A stretch of DNA of 22,069 nt from Verrucomicrobia bacterium UBA3214 (lineage in GTDB: Bacteria; Verrucomicrobiota; Kiritimatiellia; RFP12; UBA1067), in contig DEWI01000078.1 of assembly GCA_002363575.1 (NCBI GenBank), positions 1 to 22,069 of the forward strand. The letters run 5' to 3'. Made by a program: the position numbers and the translations under genes. The notes beneath the pieces were generated by a model. The model was not told the DNA's origin. It saw only the letters and a list, made by a program, of their open reading frames with translations, and made no database searches. Below, piece after piece: positions 1-7,695 of the stretch. Positions within the stretch are counted from its first letter, which is position 1. Each line of letters opens with the position of its first letter.

Positions 1-446
1 AAGTCTGCTCTTGTTCGCGCTGCGGCGCGTTTACCGTCCGCGCGCTCGATCCCTGCGCGATATGCACGGATCCCGCGCGCGCCACGGGCGTCCTGTGCGT
101 AGTAGAAGAGGCTTCGGATATCGCGAGTCTGGAAGCGGCCGGCGCGTTCAAAGGCAGATACCATGCGCTCGGCGGGAAACTCTCGCCGGCGCATCGCATG
201 GGCCCGGAGCGTCTGCGCCTGGCGGAGCTCGCCGGGCGCGTCGCGTCCGAGGGCGTGCGCGAAGTTCTGCTCGCGCTTTCCACGGACATGGACGGCGATG
301 CGACGGCGCTGTACATAGCCGGGATGTTCAAGCAAAGCGGCGTGCAGGTCACGCGACTTGCGTTCGGCCTGCCTGCGGATTCCGGGATCGCGTATTCCGA
401 TCCGCTCACGCTCCGGCGCGCTGTACTCGGGAGGCAGGATGTCTGA
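1..446 (+). CDS. recR: Recombination mediator RecR, C-terminal part (5' end outside window)
   Basis: RecR acts with RecO/RecF to load RecA at single-stranded gaps during recombinational repair in the cytoplasm. Reading from base 3, the visible ~147 residues begin in the zinc finger (CSRC, then CAIC about 14 residues later). They continue into the Toprim domain ([12 protein letters not shown], then the [11 protein letters not shown] motif) and the conserved C-terminal segment with YIAGMF and a final LAGR-like LGRQ. Order and spacing match RecR throughout; only the N-terminal helix-hairpin-helix region is missing because the window starts inside the gene. The stop codon overlaps the start of the following ABC ATPase by 8 bases (ATGTCTGA), so the two are probably co-translated. 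The family assignment is confident. Confidence 0.93.
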   Translation, partial: VCSCSRCGAFTVRALDPCAICTDPARATGVLCVVEEASDIASLEAAGAFKGRYHALGGKLSPAHRMGPERLRLAELAGRVASEGVREVLLALSTDMDGDATALYIAGMFKQSGVQVTRLAFGLPADSGIAYSDPLTLRRAVLGRQDV

Positions 447-1446
447 AGTCCGTTTCAAGGGCGTAGGCAAGGTTTATGCGAAGGGCGAGGCGCCGGCGGT
501 CGAGAATTTTTCGCTCGACGTGCGTGACGGCGAGTTTATCGTGCTGGTAGGGCCGTCCGGCTGCGGCAAATCGACCACGCTTCGGATGGTGGCCGGGCTG
601 GAGACGCCAAGCGAAGGCAGGATATTCATCGGTGAGACCGACGTGACGGGAAAGCCGCCGAAGGATCGCGATATTGCGATGGTGTTCCAGAACTACGCGC
701 TTTATCCGCATATGACCGTGCGCGACAACATGGCGTTTGCGCTCAAGCTCCGCCATTGCCCGCGCCGCGAGATTGCAAGGCGCGTTGAAACCGTTGCGGC
801 GGCGCTTGGCCTCGAACCGTATTTGAAGCGTCTTCCGAAGGCGCTTTCGGGCGGCCAGCGCCAGCGCGTCGCGCTCGCGAGAGCCATCGTGCGCGAGCCA
901 GCGGTGTTTCTTTTCGACGAGCCGCTTTCCAATCTCGATGCGAAGATGCGCGTGGAGATGCGCTCGGAGATAATCCGTCTGCATCAGCGGCTCGGCACCA
1001 CGATGATCTACGTGACCCACGACCAGACGGAGGCGATGACGATGGGCGACAGGATTGTCGTAATGCGCGCCGGGCGCATTCAGCAGGTCGCGCCGCCCAT
1101 GGAGCTTTATCGCCGGCCTGCGAATACATTCGTCGCGTCTTTCATCGGCACGCCGCCAATGAATCTGTTTTCTCCCGGCACGCTGCATCCTGCCAAGACT
1201 GCGGGGATTCGCCCGGAGGCGATAACGCTGCAAGAGCCGCGCGAAATGCCGGGCGACGCCTCGCGCCATATAGCGCAAGTCGATTTCGTGGAGCCTCTCG
1301 GGCCGGAGACGCTGGTGCATCTGGCGATGTTCGGCGGCAAGGCGGCGGCGATCGCGCGCGTGCCCGGCTTTGCGCCGTATCGCCATGGCGACAAGGTGGC
1401 CGCGGTGTTTCCGGAAGATGCGCTGGTCTTCTTCGACGGAGAATAA
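439..1446 (+). CDS. Sugar ABC transporter ATP-binding protein (MalK/UgpC/MsmX type)
   Basis: This 335-residue cytoplasmic ATPase would power a carbohydrate ABC importer. Visible motifs: Walker [10 protein letters not shown] at residues 38-46, Q-loop in [12 protein letters not shown], signature [15 protein letters not shown], Walker [12 protein letters not shown] and H-loop [14 protein letters not shown]. This order and wording is typical of the MalK/UgpC subfamily (CUT1 sugar importers). A shortened C-terminal TOBE/OB region follows (GIRPEAI near residue 255); the protein is somewhat shorter than the usual 350-370 residues. The start is the ATG overlapping the recR stop, because upstream in-frame codons lie inside recR. 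No permease or binding protein is adjacent, so it may be a shared ATPase serving several importers, as MsmX does in Bacillus. The exact sugar cannot be read from the sequence. Confidence 0.9.
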   Translation: MSEVRFKGVGKVYAKGEAPAVENFSLDVRDGEFIVLVGPSGCGKSTTLRMVAGLETPSEGRIFIGETDVTGKPPKDRDIAMVFQNYALYPHMTVRDNMAFALKLRHCPRREIARRVETVAAALGLEPYLKRLPKALSGGQRQRVALARAIVREPAVFLFDEPLSNLDAKMRVEMRSEIIRLHQRLGTTMIYVTHDQTEAMTMGDRIVVMRAGRIQQVAPPMELYRRPANTFVASFIGTPPMNLFSPGTLHPAKTAGIRPEAITLQEPREMPGDASRHIAQVDFVEPLGPETLVHLAMFGGKAAAIARVPGFAPYRHGDKVAAVFPEDALVFFDGE

Positions 1447-1587
1447 TCAAGGAAGCCGCAGAAGAAAAACGCATTTGTCGCATGCCGCAATGCTTCGAGT
1501 GGACGGTAGAAGGGGACGGACTTTCGGACTGAGTGAAAAGGCGCGAGCGTCTGGCAGTGTCTCCCCGGCGACATAGGTGTTTTCGGT

Positions 1588-1616
1588 TTCTCAGCTTGCA
1601 GCCAAGCAAATAATAT
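1588..1616 (+). promoter_or_regulatory. Candidate promoter for ligA
   Basis: The 247-base gap between the ABC ATPase and ligA holds a possible sigma-70-type promoter: TTCTCA (1588-1593, 4 of 6 to consensus), a 17-base spacer, and TAATAT (1611-1616, 4 of 6; the overlapping AATAAT at 1609-1614 is 5 of 6). The A+T-rich patch is conspicuous in an otherwise GC-rich gap. The rest of the gap (1447-1587) shows no convincing gene or strong terminator. This is a weak match and is offered as a candidate only. Confidence 0.3.
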
Positions 1617-1693
1617 TCCCGGCTTCTGCGCCCTTGGAGGCGAGCGATCGACAAAGGCAAGAGCAGTCGCCGAATCCCGGATTGGAGCCCGAC

Positions 1694-3691
1694 ATGATGG
1701 ACAAGAGCGTCAAGCGCGAAGAAATGCGCAACCTCGTCGAGCGGCTTAATGCTGCCGCAGACGCCTACTATTCCGGGCGCGGCGAGTTGATGAGCGATTA
1801 CGAGTGGGATGCGATGTTCGACCGCCTGCGCGCGCTCGAACTTTCCACCGGCGAGATTTTGCCCGGCTCGCCAACGGCGACCGTCTCATCTGGCGCGGAT
1901 GGCGGCGAAGCCGCCGGCGGCCGCAAGGAAGCCCATGAATTCCCTGCGCTTTCGCTCGCGAAGACAAAGAAGCCCGCCGATGTCGCGAAGTGGGCGGATG
2001 CGCGCACGATATGGCTTTCATGGAAGCTCGACGGCATGACGCTGGTAGCTACGTATGACGATGGCGCGCTCGTCAAGATCGTCACGCGCGGCGACGGCGC
2101 CACGGGCACGAACGTCACGCATCTTGCCGGCGCCATACGCTCGCTCCCGCAGACCATTCCTGCGAAAGGACACATCGTTGTGCGCGGCGAGGCGGTCATC
2201 TCATATGCGGATTTCGCGGCGTTCTGCGAGCTTAGCGAGGAAGACTACGCCAACCCGCGAAATCTCGCGTCCGGTTCGCTCACTCTGAAGGATGCCGCGG
2301 AAGTCGCGAAGAGGGGAATCCGCTTTGTCCCTTTTACGCCTGTCAAGCTGGATGGCGCCGGTGTTTCATGGGGCGCGCAGATGGATTTTCTCGATTCCTG
2401 CGGCTTCGAGTGCGTCGAGCGCGAACGCATCGAAGGCGGCGACGGCCAGCCCGCGGCCATAGAAGAGGCTATCGCCAGATGGTCGCGGAAAGTCGCGGAA
2501 GGGGGATGCCCGTATCCCGTCGATGGCCTCGTCGTCTGCTATGACGATACCGCATATGCGAAGACCGGTTCCGTGACCGGCCACCATGCCACGCGCGCGG
2601 GTCTCGCCTTTAAATGGGCCGACGAGTCGGCCGTAGCGACGCTGGAGCATATTGAATGGAGCTGCGCCGTCGCATCCATCGCGCCCGTCGCGGTGTTCTC
2701 TCCCGTCTCGCTCGAAGGCACGACGGTGAAGAGGGCGTCGCTCTGCAATATTTCCGAATGCGAGCGTCTCGGGATCGGCGCGGAAGGCACGCAGCTCGAA
2801 GTGATCAAGGCGAACAAGATTATTCCAAAGGTTGTCGCGGTCGTCGAGAAGCGCGGCGAATTCGAAATTCCATCCGCTTGCCCCGTATGCGGCGCGCCTG
2901 CGGAAGTTCGCGTCTCGCCAGGCGGCACCAAGACGCTGAAATGCACCAACGCGCATTGCCCGGCGCGCGAGCTGAGGAAATTCATGCGCTTTGTCTCCAA
3001 GGATGGAATGGATATAGACGGACTCGCCGGCGAGACGCTCGCGAAATTCGTCAATTGCGGATGGATAGGCGACTTCGCAGACATATACCTCCTCGGCGCG
3101 CATGCGGCGGAGATAGCCTCGCTCGAGGGCTTCGGGAAGAAGAGCGCGGATAATATCGTCGCCGCGCTCGCCGCCGCGAAGCGCCGCAGCGCCGTCAATT
3201 TTCTCGTCGCCCTCTCCATCCCGCTGTGCGCGCGCGATGTCGCCAGACGCCTGCTCGGCGCGTATCCTTCGCTGCGGGAATTCATATCGGCGGCGCGCTC
3301 CGGCGCATCCTTCGCGCATATCGACGGAATCGGCGATGCGAAGTCGGAAGCCGTAGCTGCATGGTTCGCGGAACCGGCGAACAATGCCGCCGTCGATAGG
3401 CTTCTGCAACTAGTCGAAATAGACGAGTATGTCCCCGCGAGCGCATCCGGAGCATGCGCCGGTTTGACGTTTGTCGTGACCGGCGAGCTGGAGCGCTGGG
3501 AGAATCGCGCCGCGCTCAAGGATTATATCGAGTCGCAAGGCGGCAAAGTGGCGAGTTCGGTTTCTGCGAAGACTTCGTTCCTCATCAACAACGACAGCGC
3601 CTCCACGTCCGGCAAAAACAAGAAAGCCGCCTCTCTCGGCATCCCGGTGATAACCGAAAGCGAGTTCGCCAGGAGATTCGCCGCGAATTGA
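1694..3691 (+). CDS. ligA: NAD-dependent DNA ligase LigA
   Basis: LigA seals nicks in duplex DNA using NAD+ and is essential for joining Okazaki fragments. The 665-residue protein shows all expected domains. Domain Ia (YYSGRGELMSDYEWD) comes first, then the adenylation domain with catalytic Lys111 in WKLDGMT, plus TRGDG, NPRNLASGSL and VDGLVV. The OB fold follows, then a four-cysteine zinc finger (Cys396, Cys399, Cys417, Cys422), helix-hairpin-helix repeats (GFGKKSADNI, GIGDAKSEA), and a C-terminal BRCT domain from about residue 585 (FVVTGELERW ... LGIPVITESEF). The residue before the KLDG lysine region is Ser rather than the Glu of E. coli LigA, as in some ligases of other lineages. I chose ATG 1694 because GGAG lies 6 bases upstream and the family N-terminus starts soon after; the open frame extends to a GTG at 1577, but that adds an unrelated stretch. 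Confidence 0.95.
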   Translation: MMDKSVKREEMRNLVERLNAAADAYYSGRGELMSDYEWDAMFDRLRALELSTGEILPGSPTATVSSGADGGEAAGGRKEAHEFPALSLAKTKKPADVAKWADARTIWLSWKLDGMTLVATYDDGALVKIVTRGDGATGTNVTHLAGAIRSLPQTIPAKGHIVVRGEAVISYADFAAFCELSEEDYANPRNLASGSLTLKDAAEVAKRGIRFVPFTPVKLDGAGVSWGAQMDFLDSCGFECVERERIEGGDGQPAAIEEAIARWSRKVAEGGCPYPVDGLVVCYDDTAYAKTGSVTGHHATRAGLAFKWADESAVATLEHIEWSCAVASIAPVAVFSPVSLEGTTVKRASLCNISECERLGIGAEGTQLEVIKANKIIPKVVAVVEKRGEFEIPSACPVCGAPAEVRVSPGGTKTLKCTNAHCPARELRKFMRFVSKDGMDIDGLAGETLAKFVNCGWIGDFADIYLLGAHAAEIASLEGFGKKSADNIVAALAAAKRRSAVNFLVALSIPLCARDVARRLLGAYPSLREFISAARSGASFAHIDGIGDAKSEAVAAWFAEPANNAAVDRLLQLVEIDEYVPASASGACAGLTFVVTGELERWENRAALKDYIESQGGKVASSVSAKTSFLINNDSASTSGKNKKAASLGIPVITESEFARRFAAN

Positions 3692-3693
3692 TC

Positions 3694-3730
3694 GCGCGGG
3701 GCGGTCAAGCGCCCACGCGCGCGAAATTTT
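3694..3730 (+). terminator. Probable intrinsic terminator of ligA
   Basis: Three bases after the ligA stop codon a GC-rich stem forms: GCGCGGGGCG (3694-3703) pairs with CGCCC (3710-3714) and CGCGC (3716-3720), with a six-base loop and one bulged A. It is followed by GCGAAATTTT, so the U tract is short (four bases) and displaced by a few bases. Position and stem strength favour a terminator; the weak tract lowers confidence. Confidence 0.5.
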
Positions 3731-3824
3731 ACCGGCGCCGCGAAGATTCCAATATCTCCGGTTCCGGCGGTTCTGAATCCTGGCGATCTCGCAAATCCTT
3801 TTCCAGGAGAAGTTCCGCCGTTCT

Positions 3825-4181
3825 TTACGGCAGTTCGACAACTACCTTGAAGAACCGGAACAATTCTTTGTTCTGCTCCGTGACTTCCGTCCAGTCGTCG
3901 TCGCCGATATTCTTCACTCCTTTGACGACCGGCCGGGCTTCTTGTACGTTCCATTCCTCGCACCGCGGCTCGAACGCCAGCCCTTTGAGATCTGGCGTGC
4001 CGTCCGCTTTCATCGGGAAAGCGACAATCTTGAAGCCGTTCGTGGAAACTTCGGGATCCAGTCCGAGCACGTAGCATCCCGGGACGCTCATCTTCCCGTT
4101 GCCCGCCAGCAATTGCAATGCCGCCGCGACGTCGCCTCCCGCCGCTTCGACGAGCGCCGGGAGGCGACGTCGCGGCGGCAT
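3825..4181 (-). pseudogene. Remnant of a large surface-type protein: C-terminal tail only
   Basis: This frame encodes up to 118 residues and ends at a TAA. From about residue 20 the translation looks like real protein: GNGKMSVPGCYVLGLDP, then a stretch of alternating beta-type residues, and the end RFFKVVVELP. Tails of this style (a tryptophan or cysteine followed by YVxGLDP, ending in FFKVxV) occur, from my recollection, at the C-termini of very large secreted or autotransporter-like proteins of Kiritimatiellae and relatives; I cannot confirm this without a search. No ribosome binding site precedes the ATG at 4181. The first codons lie inside the inverted repeat at 4114-4185, and upstream sequence is the 5' region of the divergent GH3 gene. 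I therefore read it as the surviving 3' end of a longer gene truncated at the repeat. A small intact gene is possible but less likely. Confidence 0.5.
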
Positions 4182-4185
4182 TGCA
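4114..4185. repeat. Perfect 28-bp inverted repeat (long hairpin)
   Basis: Bases 4114-4141 are the exact reverse complement of 4158-4185. After one mismatch (4142/4157) the pairing continues for four more base pairs (4143-4146 with 4153-4156), leaving a six-base loop. The arms begin TGCAATGCCGCC and end GGCGGCATTGCA. The hairpin is far longer than a normal terminator stem and has no T tract. It sits at the broken N-terminal end of the surface-protein remnant, and its right-hand edge overlaps the likely -35 box of the GH3 gene. It could be an inverted duplication formed at a rearrangement point, a dispersed palindromic element, or a mobile-element scar. Confidence 0.9.
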
Positions 4186-4210
4186 TAGCGGCGGTGGATT
4201 ATGGTAAAAT
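4181..4210 (+). promoter_or_regulatory. Candidate promoter of the GH3 gene
   Basis: TTGCAT (4181-4186; TTG matches the -35 consensus) is separated by 18 bases from TAAAAT (4205-4210; 5 of 6 to TATAAT). The predicted transcription start near 4217 gives a leader of about 50 bases before ATG 4266. The -35 box overlaps the last five bases of the inverted repeat at 4158-4185, so the hairpin itself would lie just upstream of the transcript. Confidence 0.45.
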
Positions 4211-4265
4211 TTCTTTCGTGGCGTTTCCAAGGCGAGGAATGGACATACGTGCAGGAGCAAAAACA

Positions 4266-6467
4266 ATGAGATACTGTATTGCAGCATTTTGCATCGCATC
4301 CGCGATGGGGTACGCAGAAGATTTCGGCCCCGGATATGCGGTCGATGCGGCTGTCGCCGCGCCAGCAGGCGCAGCATGCGCAGCGCCGGCGGACGATGCG
4401 CCGTATCGCGACGCATCGCTTGATATCGAAAAGCGCATCGACGATCTTCTGCCGCGCCTGACCGCCGAGGAGAAGGTGCATCTCCTGCATTTCACGTCGA
4501 GCATGACTACCGGGCGCATTCCGCGGATCGGGCTGGCCGTTTTCCGCACGCCCGACGCCGGCGGCGGAGTGCGCGCCGCGGATCGTCCGGGAATAACGTA
4601 TTTCCCCTCGCCGATTGCGTATGCGGCGGCCTTCGACAAGCCGCTGGCGCGCGAAATCGGTCGCGCGATGGGCGCGGAGACGCGCGCCACGTATCCAGAT
4701 GGCGAGGACGGAAACGGCGCGGCGCGAATGCTGCTCGGACCGGGTGCGAATATCGCGCGCACGCCGCTGGGCGGGCGGAACTTCGAATATTTCGGCGAGG
4801 ATCCCCGCCTCGCCGGCGAAATCGCCGCGGCGTGGATCGAGGGTTTGCAGTCGGTGAAAGTCGCGCCGTGCATGAAGCATTATTGCTTCAACGACCAGGA
4901 GCGCGACAGGACTCTCATCGATGTTCGCTGCCCCGAGCGCGCCGCGCGCGAAATCTACATCCGGCCTTTCGAGATCGCCGCGCGCAAAGCCGATGCGTGG
5001 GCGTTCATGAGTTCGTACAACAAGTATCGCGGCGAATGGACGAGCCACAACGCGGCTTTGAACGACATACTTTTGAAGGAGTATGGTTCCACCGGCGCGC
5101 TTATCCCCGATTGGGGAGGGTGCCGCGGCATGCCGCAGGCGATAAACGGCGGCACCACGATTGAATCGTCCACGCGCGAAGACCCCGCGCGCGACAAGGA
5201 GGAGCTTCGGATGCTTGCGGAGGGGAAGATCGATCGTGCGCGTTTCGATGATTCCGTGCGCCGCGCGCTGCGTCTCTATTTCCGAGTGGGCGCGTTCGAT
5301 TCCGGCTCTGCCGCGGATCGCGCGCTTGAGGATGAATGCAAGGCGCTGCTGCGCTCGCCTGCGCATCGCGGGCTTGCGCGGCGCGCGGCGGCGGAGAGCT
5401 TCGTGATGCTGAAGAACGACGGGATGCTGCCTTTAAAGGGACGTACTGTCGCCGTTTTGGGGCCGTACGCGGATTTCAAGCACGCGATGAGCGAAAGCGA
5501 TACCAATCTCAAGCGGCATGGCGGTTCCGGAGCAATCAAGGCTGCGCAGGAGATTACGCCTCTTGAAGGATTCAAGAAAGTGTTTGGCGAAGAAAACGTC
5601 TTTACCGGCGAAGACGCGGCTGCGAAAGCGGATATCGTCGTATATTGCGGCGGCACCGACCACGCCTACGACAGGGAAGCTATCGGCTGGGGACATGTCA
5701 TGCCGAGCGATCGCCCGGATATCATGCTGCAGAAAACAGGCGCAAGGAGCCAGGAAGAGGAAATCCTGGCATTGGCGAAAGTCAATCCGAATTTGATCGT
5801 CGTGCTCAATGGCGGCGGACCTCTCTCGGTGGAGGACTGGCACGAAAGCGCGCGAGCGATCTTCGCAATCTGGTATGGCGGCGAGGCTGGCGGCGAAGTT
5901 CTCGCGCAGATGGTGAAAGGGGAGATAAATCCGTCGGGACGCCTGCCTTATACCTACGCGAAAAAGCTCGAAGATTGGTATTCGATCAGTCTTGGCGAGA
6001 AGAGCTATCCCGGCGTGTGGCCGGAAAAGCCGCGCAAGGAGGGCAAGCGGCTCGTCGGCGAGCCGTGGCAGGAATATCTCGATGGCATATGGGTCGGCTA
6101 CAGGGCGTTCGACAAATTCGGGATTGCGCCGCGCTACCCGTTCGGACACGGCCTTTCATTTACGACGTGGGAAACGCGCGTTGTGGATATCGAGCGCGCG
6201 GGCGACTCGTTTTCCATCGTCTGCGAAGTCGCGAATGCCGGGACGATGACGGGACGCCGCGCAGTGTTGCTCTTCGCCTCCAAGCCGCGCCAGCCTGACG
6301 CCGAAATGCCCGCCAAGGAACTTGCGGCCTTCGAGAGCGTGGAACTCGCGCCGGGAGAAAAGAAGAGAATAGAGTTCGCCGTCGGTTTCGAAGAACTGAA
6401 ATACTGGAGCGAAAAGGAAAATCGCTGGCTCATGCCAAAGGGCGATATCGCCTTCCGCGCGGAGTGA
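4266..6467 (+). CDS. Secreted glycoside hydrolase family 3 (beta-glucosidase-like)
   Basis: A 733-residue glycosidase that would release sugars from beta-linked oligosaccharides outside the cytoplasm. A short signal peptide is visible (hydrophobic residues 4-15, cleavage plausible after AMGYA at about residue 17). The GH3 N-terminal barrel follows with LGPGANIARTPLGGRNFEYF, MKHYCFNDQERDR and the nucleophile region IPDWGG (Asp282). The alpha/beta sandwich domain starts near residue 370 (AAAESFVMLKNDGMLPLKG; later NGGGPLSVEDW and IWYGGEAGGE). A fibronectin III-like C-terminal domain carries FGHGLSFTTWE and ANAGTMTGRRAVLLF. The start is supported by AGGAG (4253-4257) eight bases upstream and by the signal peptide; earlier in-frame codons lack both. 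The segment after the nucleophile is shorter than in many GH3 enzymes. The substrate (glucoside, xyloside or other) cannot be fixed. Confidence 0.92.
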   Translation: MRYCIAAFCIASAMGYAEDFGPGYAVDAAVAAPAGAACAAPADDAPYRDASLDIEKRIDDLLPRLTAEEKVHLLHFTSSMTTGRIPRIGLAVFRTPDAGGGVRAADRPGITYFPSPIAYAAAFDKPLAREIGRAMGAETRATYPDGEDGNGAARMLLGPGANIARTPLGGRNFEYFGEDPRLAGEIAAAWIEGLQSVKVAPCMKHYCFNDQERDRTLIDVRCPERAAREIYIRPFEIAARKADAWAFMSSYNKYRGEWTSHNAALNDILLKEYGSTGALIPDWGGCRGMPQAINGGTTIESSTREDPARDKEELRMLAEGKIDRARFDDSVRRALRLYFRVGAFDSGSAADRALEDECKALLRSPAHRGLARRAAAESFVMLKNDGMLPLKGRTVAVLGPYADFKHAMSESDTNLKRHGGSGAIKAAQEITPLEGFKKVFGEENVFTGEDAAAKADIVVYCGGTDHAYDREAIGWGHVMPSDRPDIMLQKTGARSQEEEILALAKVNPNLIVVLNGGGPLSVEDWHESARAIFAIWYGGEAGGEVLAQMVKGEINPSGRLPYTYAKKLEDWYSISLGEKSYPGVWPEKPRKEGKRLVGEPWQEYLDGIWVGYRAFDKFGIAPRYPFGHGLSFTTWETRVVDIERAGDSFSIVCEVANAGTMTGRRAVLLFASKPRQPDAEMPAKELAAFESVELAPGEKKRIEFAVGFEELKYWSEKENRWLMPKGDIAFRAE

Positions 6468-6538
6468 GCGCGCTCCGCCGATCCGGCGAAAGCGCAGGTA
6501 CAAGCCCGGCGGCAATATTCCCTTCGTGCGAAGCTATG

Positions 6539-6553
6539 CCCGGCGCTGCCGGG
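6539..6553. other. Short GC hairpin between convergent genes
   Basis: In the 175-base gap between the convergent GH3 gene and the end of the polysaccharide operon, CCCGGC (6539-6544) pairs with GCCGGG (6548-6553) around a GCT loop. Neither strand has a T tract after it, so it is at best a weak bidirectional terminator. I see nothing else convincing in 6468-6642. Confidence 0.25.
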
Positions 6554-6642
6554 GTGTGGAGCGCGAATGCGCGTTCTACCGTGGAATACGAATGGAGAAG
6601 AATCGAACTTCGGAGAGGCTCGATTGCCGCTGAGAATGCAAA

Positions 6643-7695
6643 TCAGTTTGAAACGCTCGTCGTTGCAATGCGCGAAGTCAGGAGGCTGACGAGCTGCGCG
6701 GTGGGCAGAAGCTTGCGAATGAACACGTTGTATTCGGCGGCGTTGTCTTTCGGCACGTAGATGATGTCGTTAGCCTGCACGCGGACATTGCGGCATTTGC
6801 CGGCGAGGATGCCATCGACATTGACTTTGTACATCTTCGGATTGACAATGCCGTTGCGGATGATGATGACGTGGCTCCAATGGGATTCCAGCATCCATCC
6901 CGCAGTCGTAAGAGCTTCGATAATGCCTATGCCAGGCTCGTAGAGGCGGCGATGGGGATTCTTGACTTCGCCGCAGATCGTGATGCTGGATTCCATGCGC
7001 TGCGCGATGAAGATGTAGTCGTCCTTGCGGAGCCTGACATTGTGGAGAGTGTCGCCTTGCTCGATCGCCTTCCTGAAATCCACCGGCAGGAACTTGCCTT
7101 TTCGCACGAGAATCGAGTGTTCGAGGTCTGCGACATCGACATCGACGCCGTTGAAGAGGCGTTCTGCGCTGCCTCCCGCTTGCGCGTATATGTCCGCAAG
7201 CCGCGAAGTCCCGCTGATGTTGTAAAGTCCGGGGCGGGCGGCCGCACCGGAAATCGTCACCGTCTCGCTGGAGACTTCGTTCACCGTGACACCGACGACC
7301 GGGTGCTTCACGTATGGCGCGAGCCCGGCTTCGATGGCGTCGCGCGCTTCGGCGATCGTCCTTCCGGAGACTTCGACCTGCCCGAGGAAGAGCATGCCGA
7401 TGCAGCCGTCGGGACTCACGGTCGTCTTGACGCTGATATCGTCGTGGCCGTAAACGCGAATATCGAGTTTGTCGCCGGCGTTGATTCTGTAAACTTCGTT
7501 GTTTTCCGCTTCGATGCGTTCCAGCTCCGCCCTGACTTTCGCTTCGTGGTCGGGGTCTGGATCGGAATGCTCGAGTATGGCGCTGTCTTCGACATCCGCG
7601 CCGAGGATTTCCGCATACTGGCCCGTCATGCGATTCATGTAGCAGCCGGCAAGGAAAACGGCGGCCGCGGCGGAACATAGTGCGATGCTTCTCAT
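6643..7695 (-). CDS. Wza-like polysaccharide export lipoprotein
   Basis: The 350-residue protein is predicted to be an outer-membrane lipoprotein forming the export channel for the polysaccharide. The signal ends in the lipobox LAGC with the acylated Cys18. The Poly_export domain begins near residue 69 (YRINAGDKLDIRVYG) and includes SPDGCIGMLFLGQVEVSGRT. Two SLBB-type domains follow at about 147-233 (VTISGAAARPGLYNI) and 238-325 (ITICGEVKNP). The last ~20 residues (FIRKLLPTAQLVSLLT) are amphipathic and could be the membrane-crossing helix that ends Wza. The start codon overlaps the stop of the upstream co-polymerase (ATGA), and GGAGG lies eight bases before it, inside the upstream gene. It is the last gene of the operon. 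Translational coupling fits the physical partnership of Wza and Wzc-type proteins. Confidence 0.92.
   Translation of the reverse strand: MRSIALCSAAAAVFLAGCYMNRMTGQYAEILGADVEDSAILEHSDPDPDHEAKVRAELERIEAENNEVYRINAGDKLDIRVYGHDDISVKTTVSPDGCIGMLFLGQVEVSGRTIAEARDAIEAGLAPYVKHPVVGVTVNEVSSETVTISGAAARPGLYNISGTSRLADIYAQAGGSAERLFNGVDVDVADLEHSILVRKGKFLPVDFRKAIEQGDTLHNVRLRKDDYIFIAQRMESSITICGEVKNPHRRLYEPGIGIIEALTTAGWMLESHWSHVIIIRNGIVNPKMYKVNVDGILAGKCRNVRVQANDIIYVPKDNAAEYNVFIRKLLPTAQLVSLLTSRIATTSVSN

Noticed and set aside
406..1386. 326-codon open frame on the minus strand
   Set aside because: Antisense to the ABC ATPase with its full set of Walker and signature motifs; translation is Arg/His-rich and featureless.
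1577..1693. N-terminal extension of LigA from a GTG
   Set aside because: The added residues match no ligase feature, while ATG 1694 has a GGAG at good spacing and gives the usual family N-terminus.
3942..4265. Upstream extension of the GH3 frame
   Set aside because: It crosses the inverted repeat and the likely promoter, lacks a ribosome binding site, and would bury the signal peptide; ATG 4266 has AGGAG and a signal sequence directly after it.
4182..5366. Long minus-strand reading frame continuous with the surface-protein remnant, opposite the GH3 gene
   Set aside because: It is antisense to a well-supported GH3 coding region and its translation is low-complexity Arg/Ala-rich sequence with no motifs, as expected from an antisense frame in GC-rich DNA.
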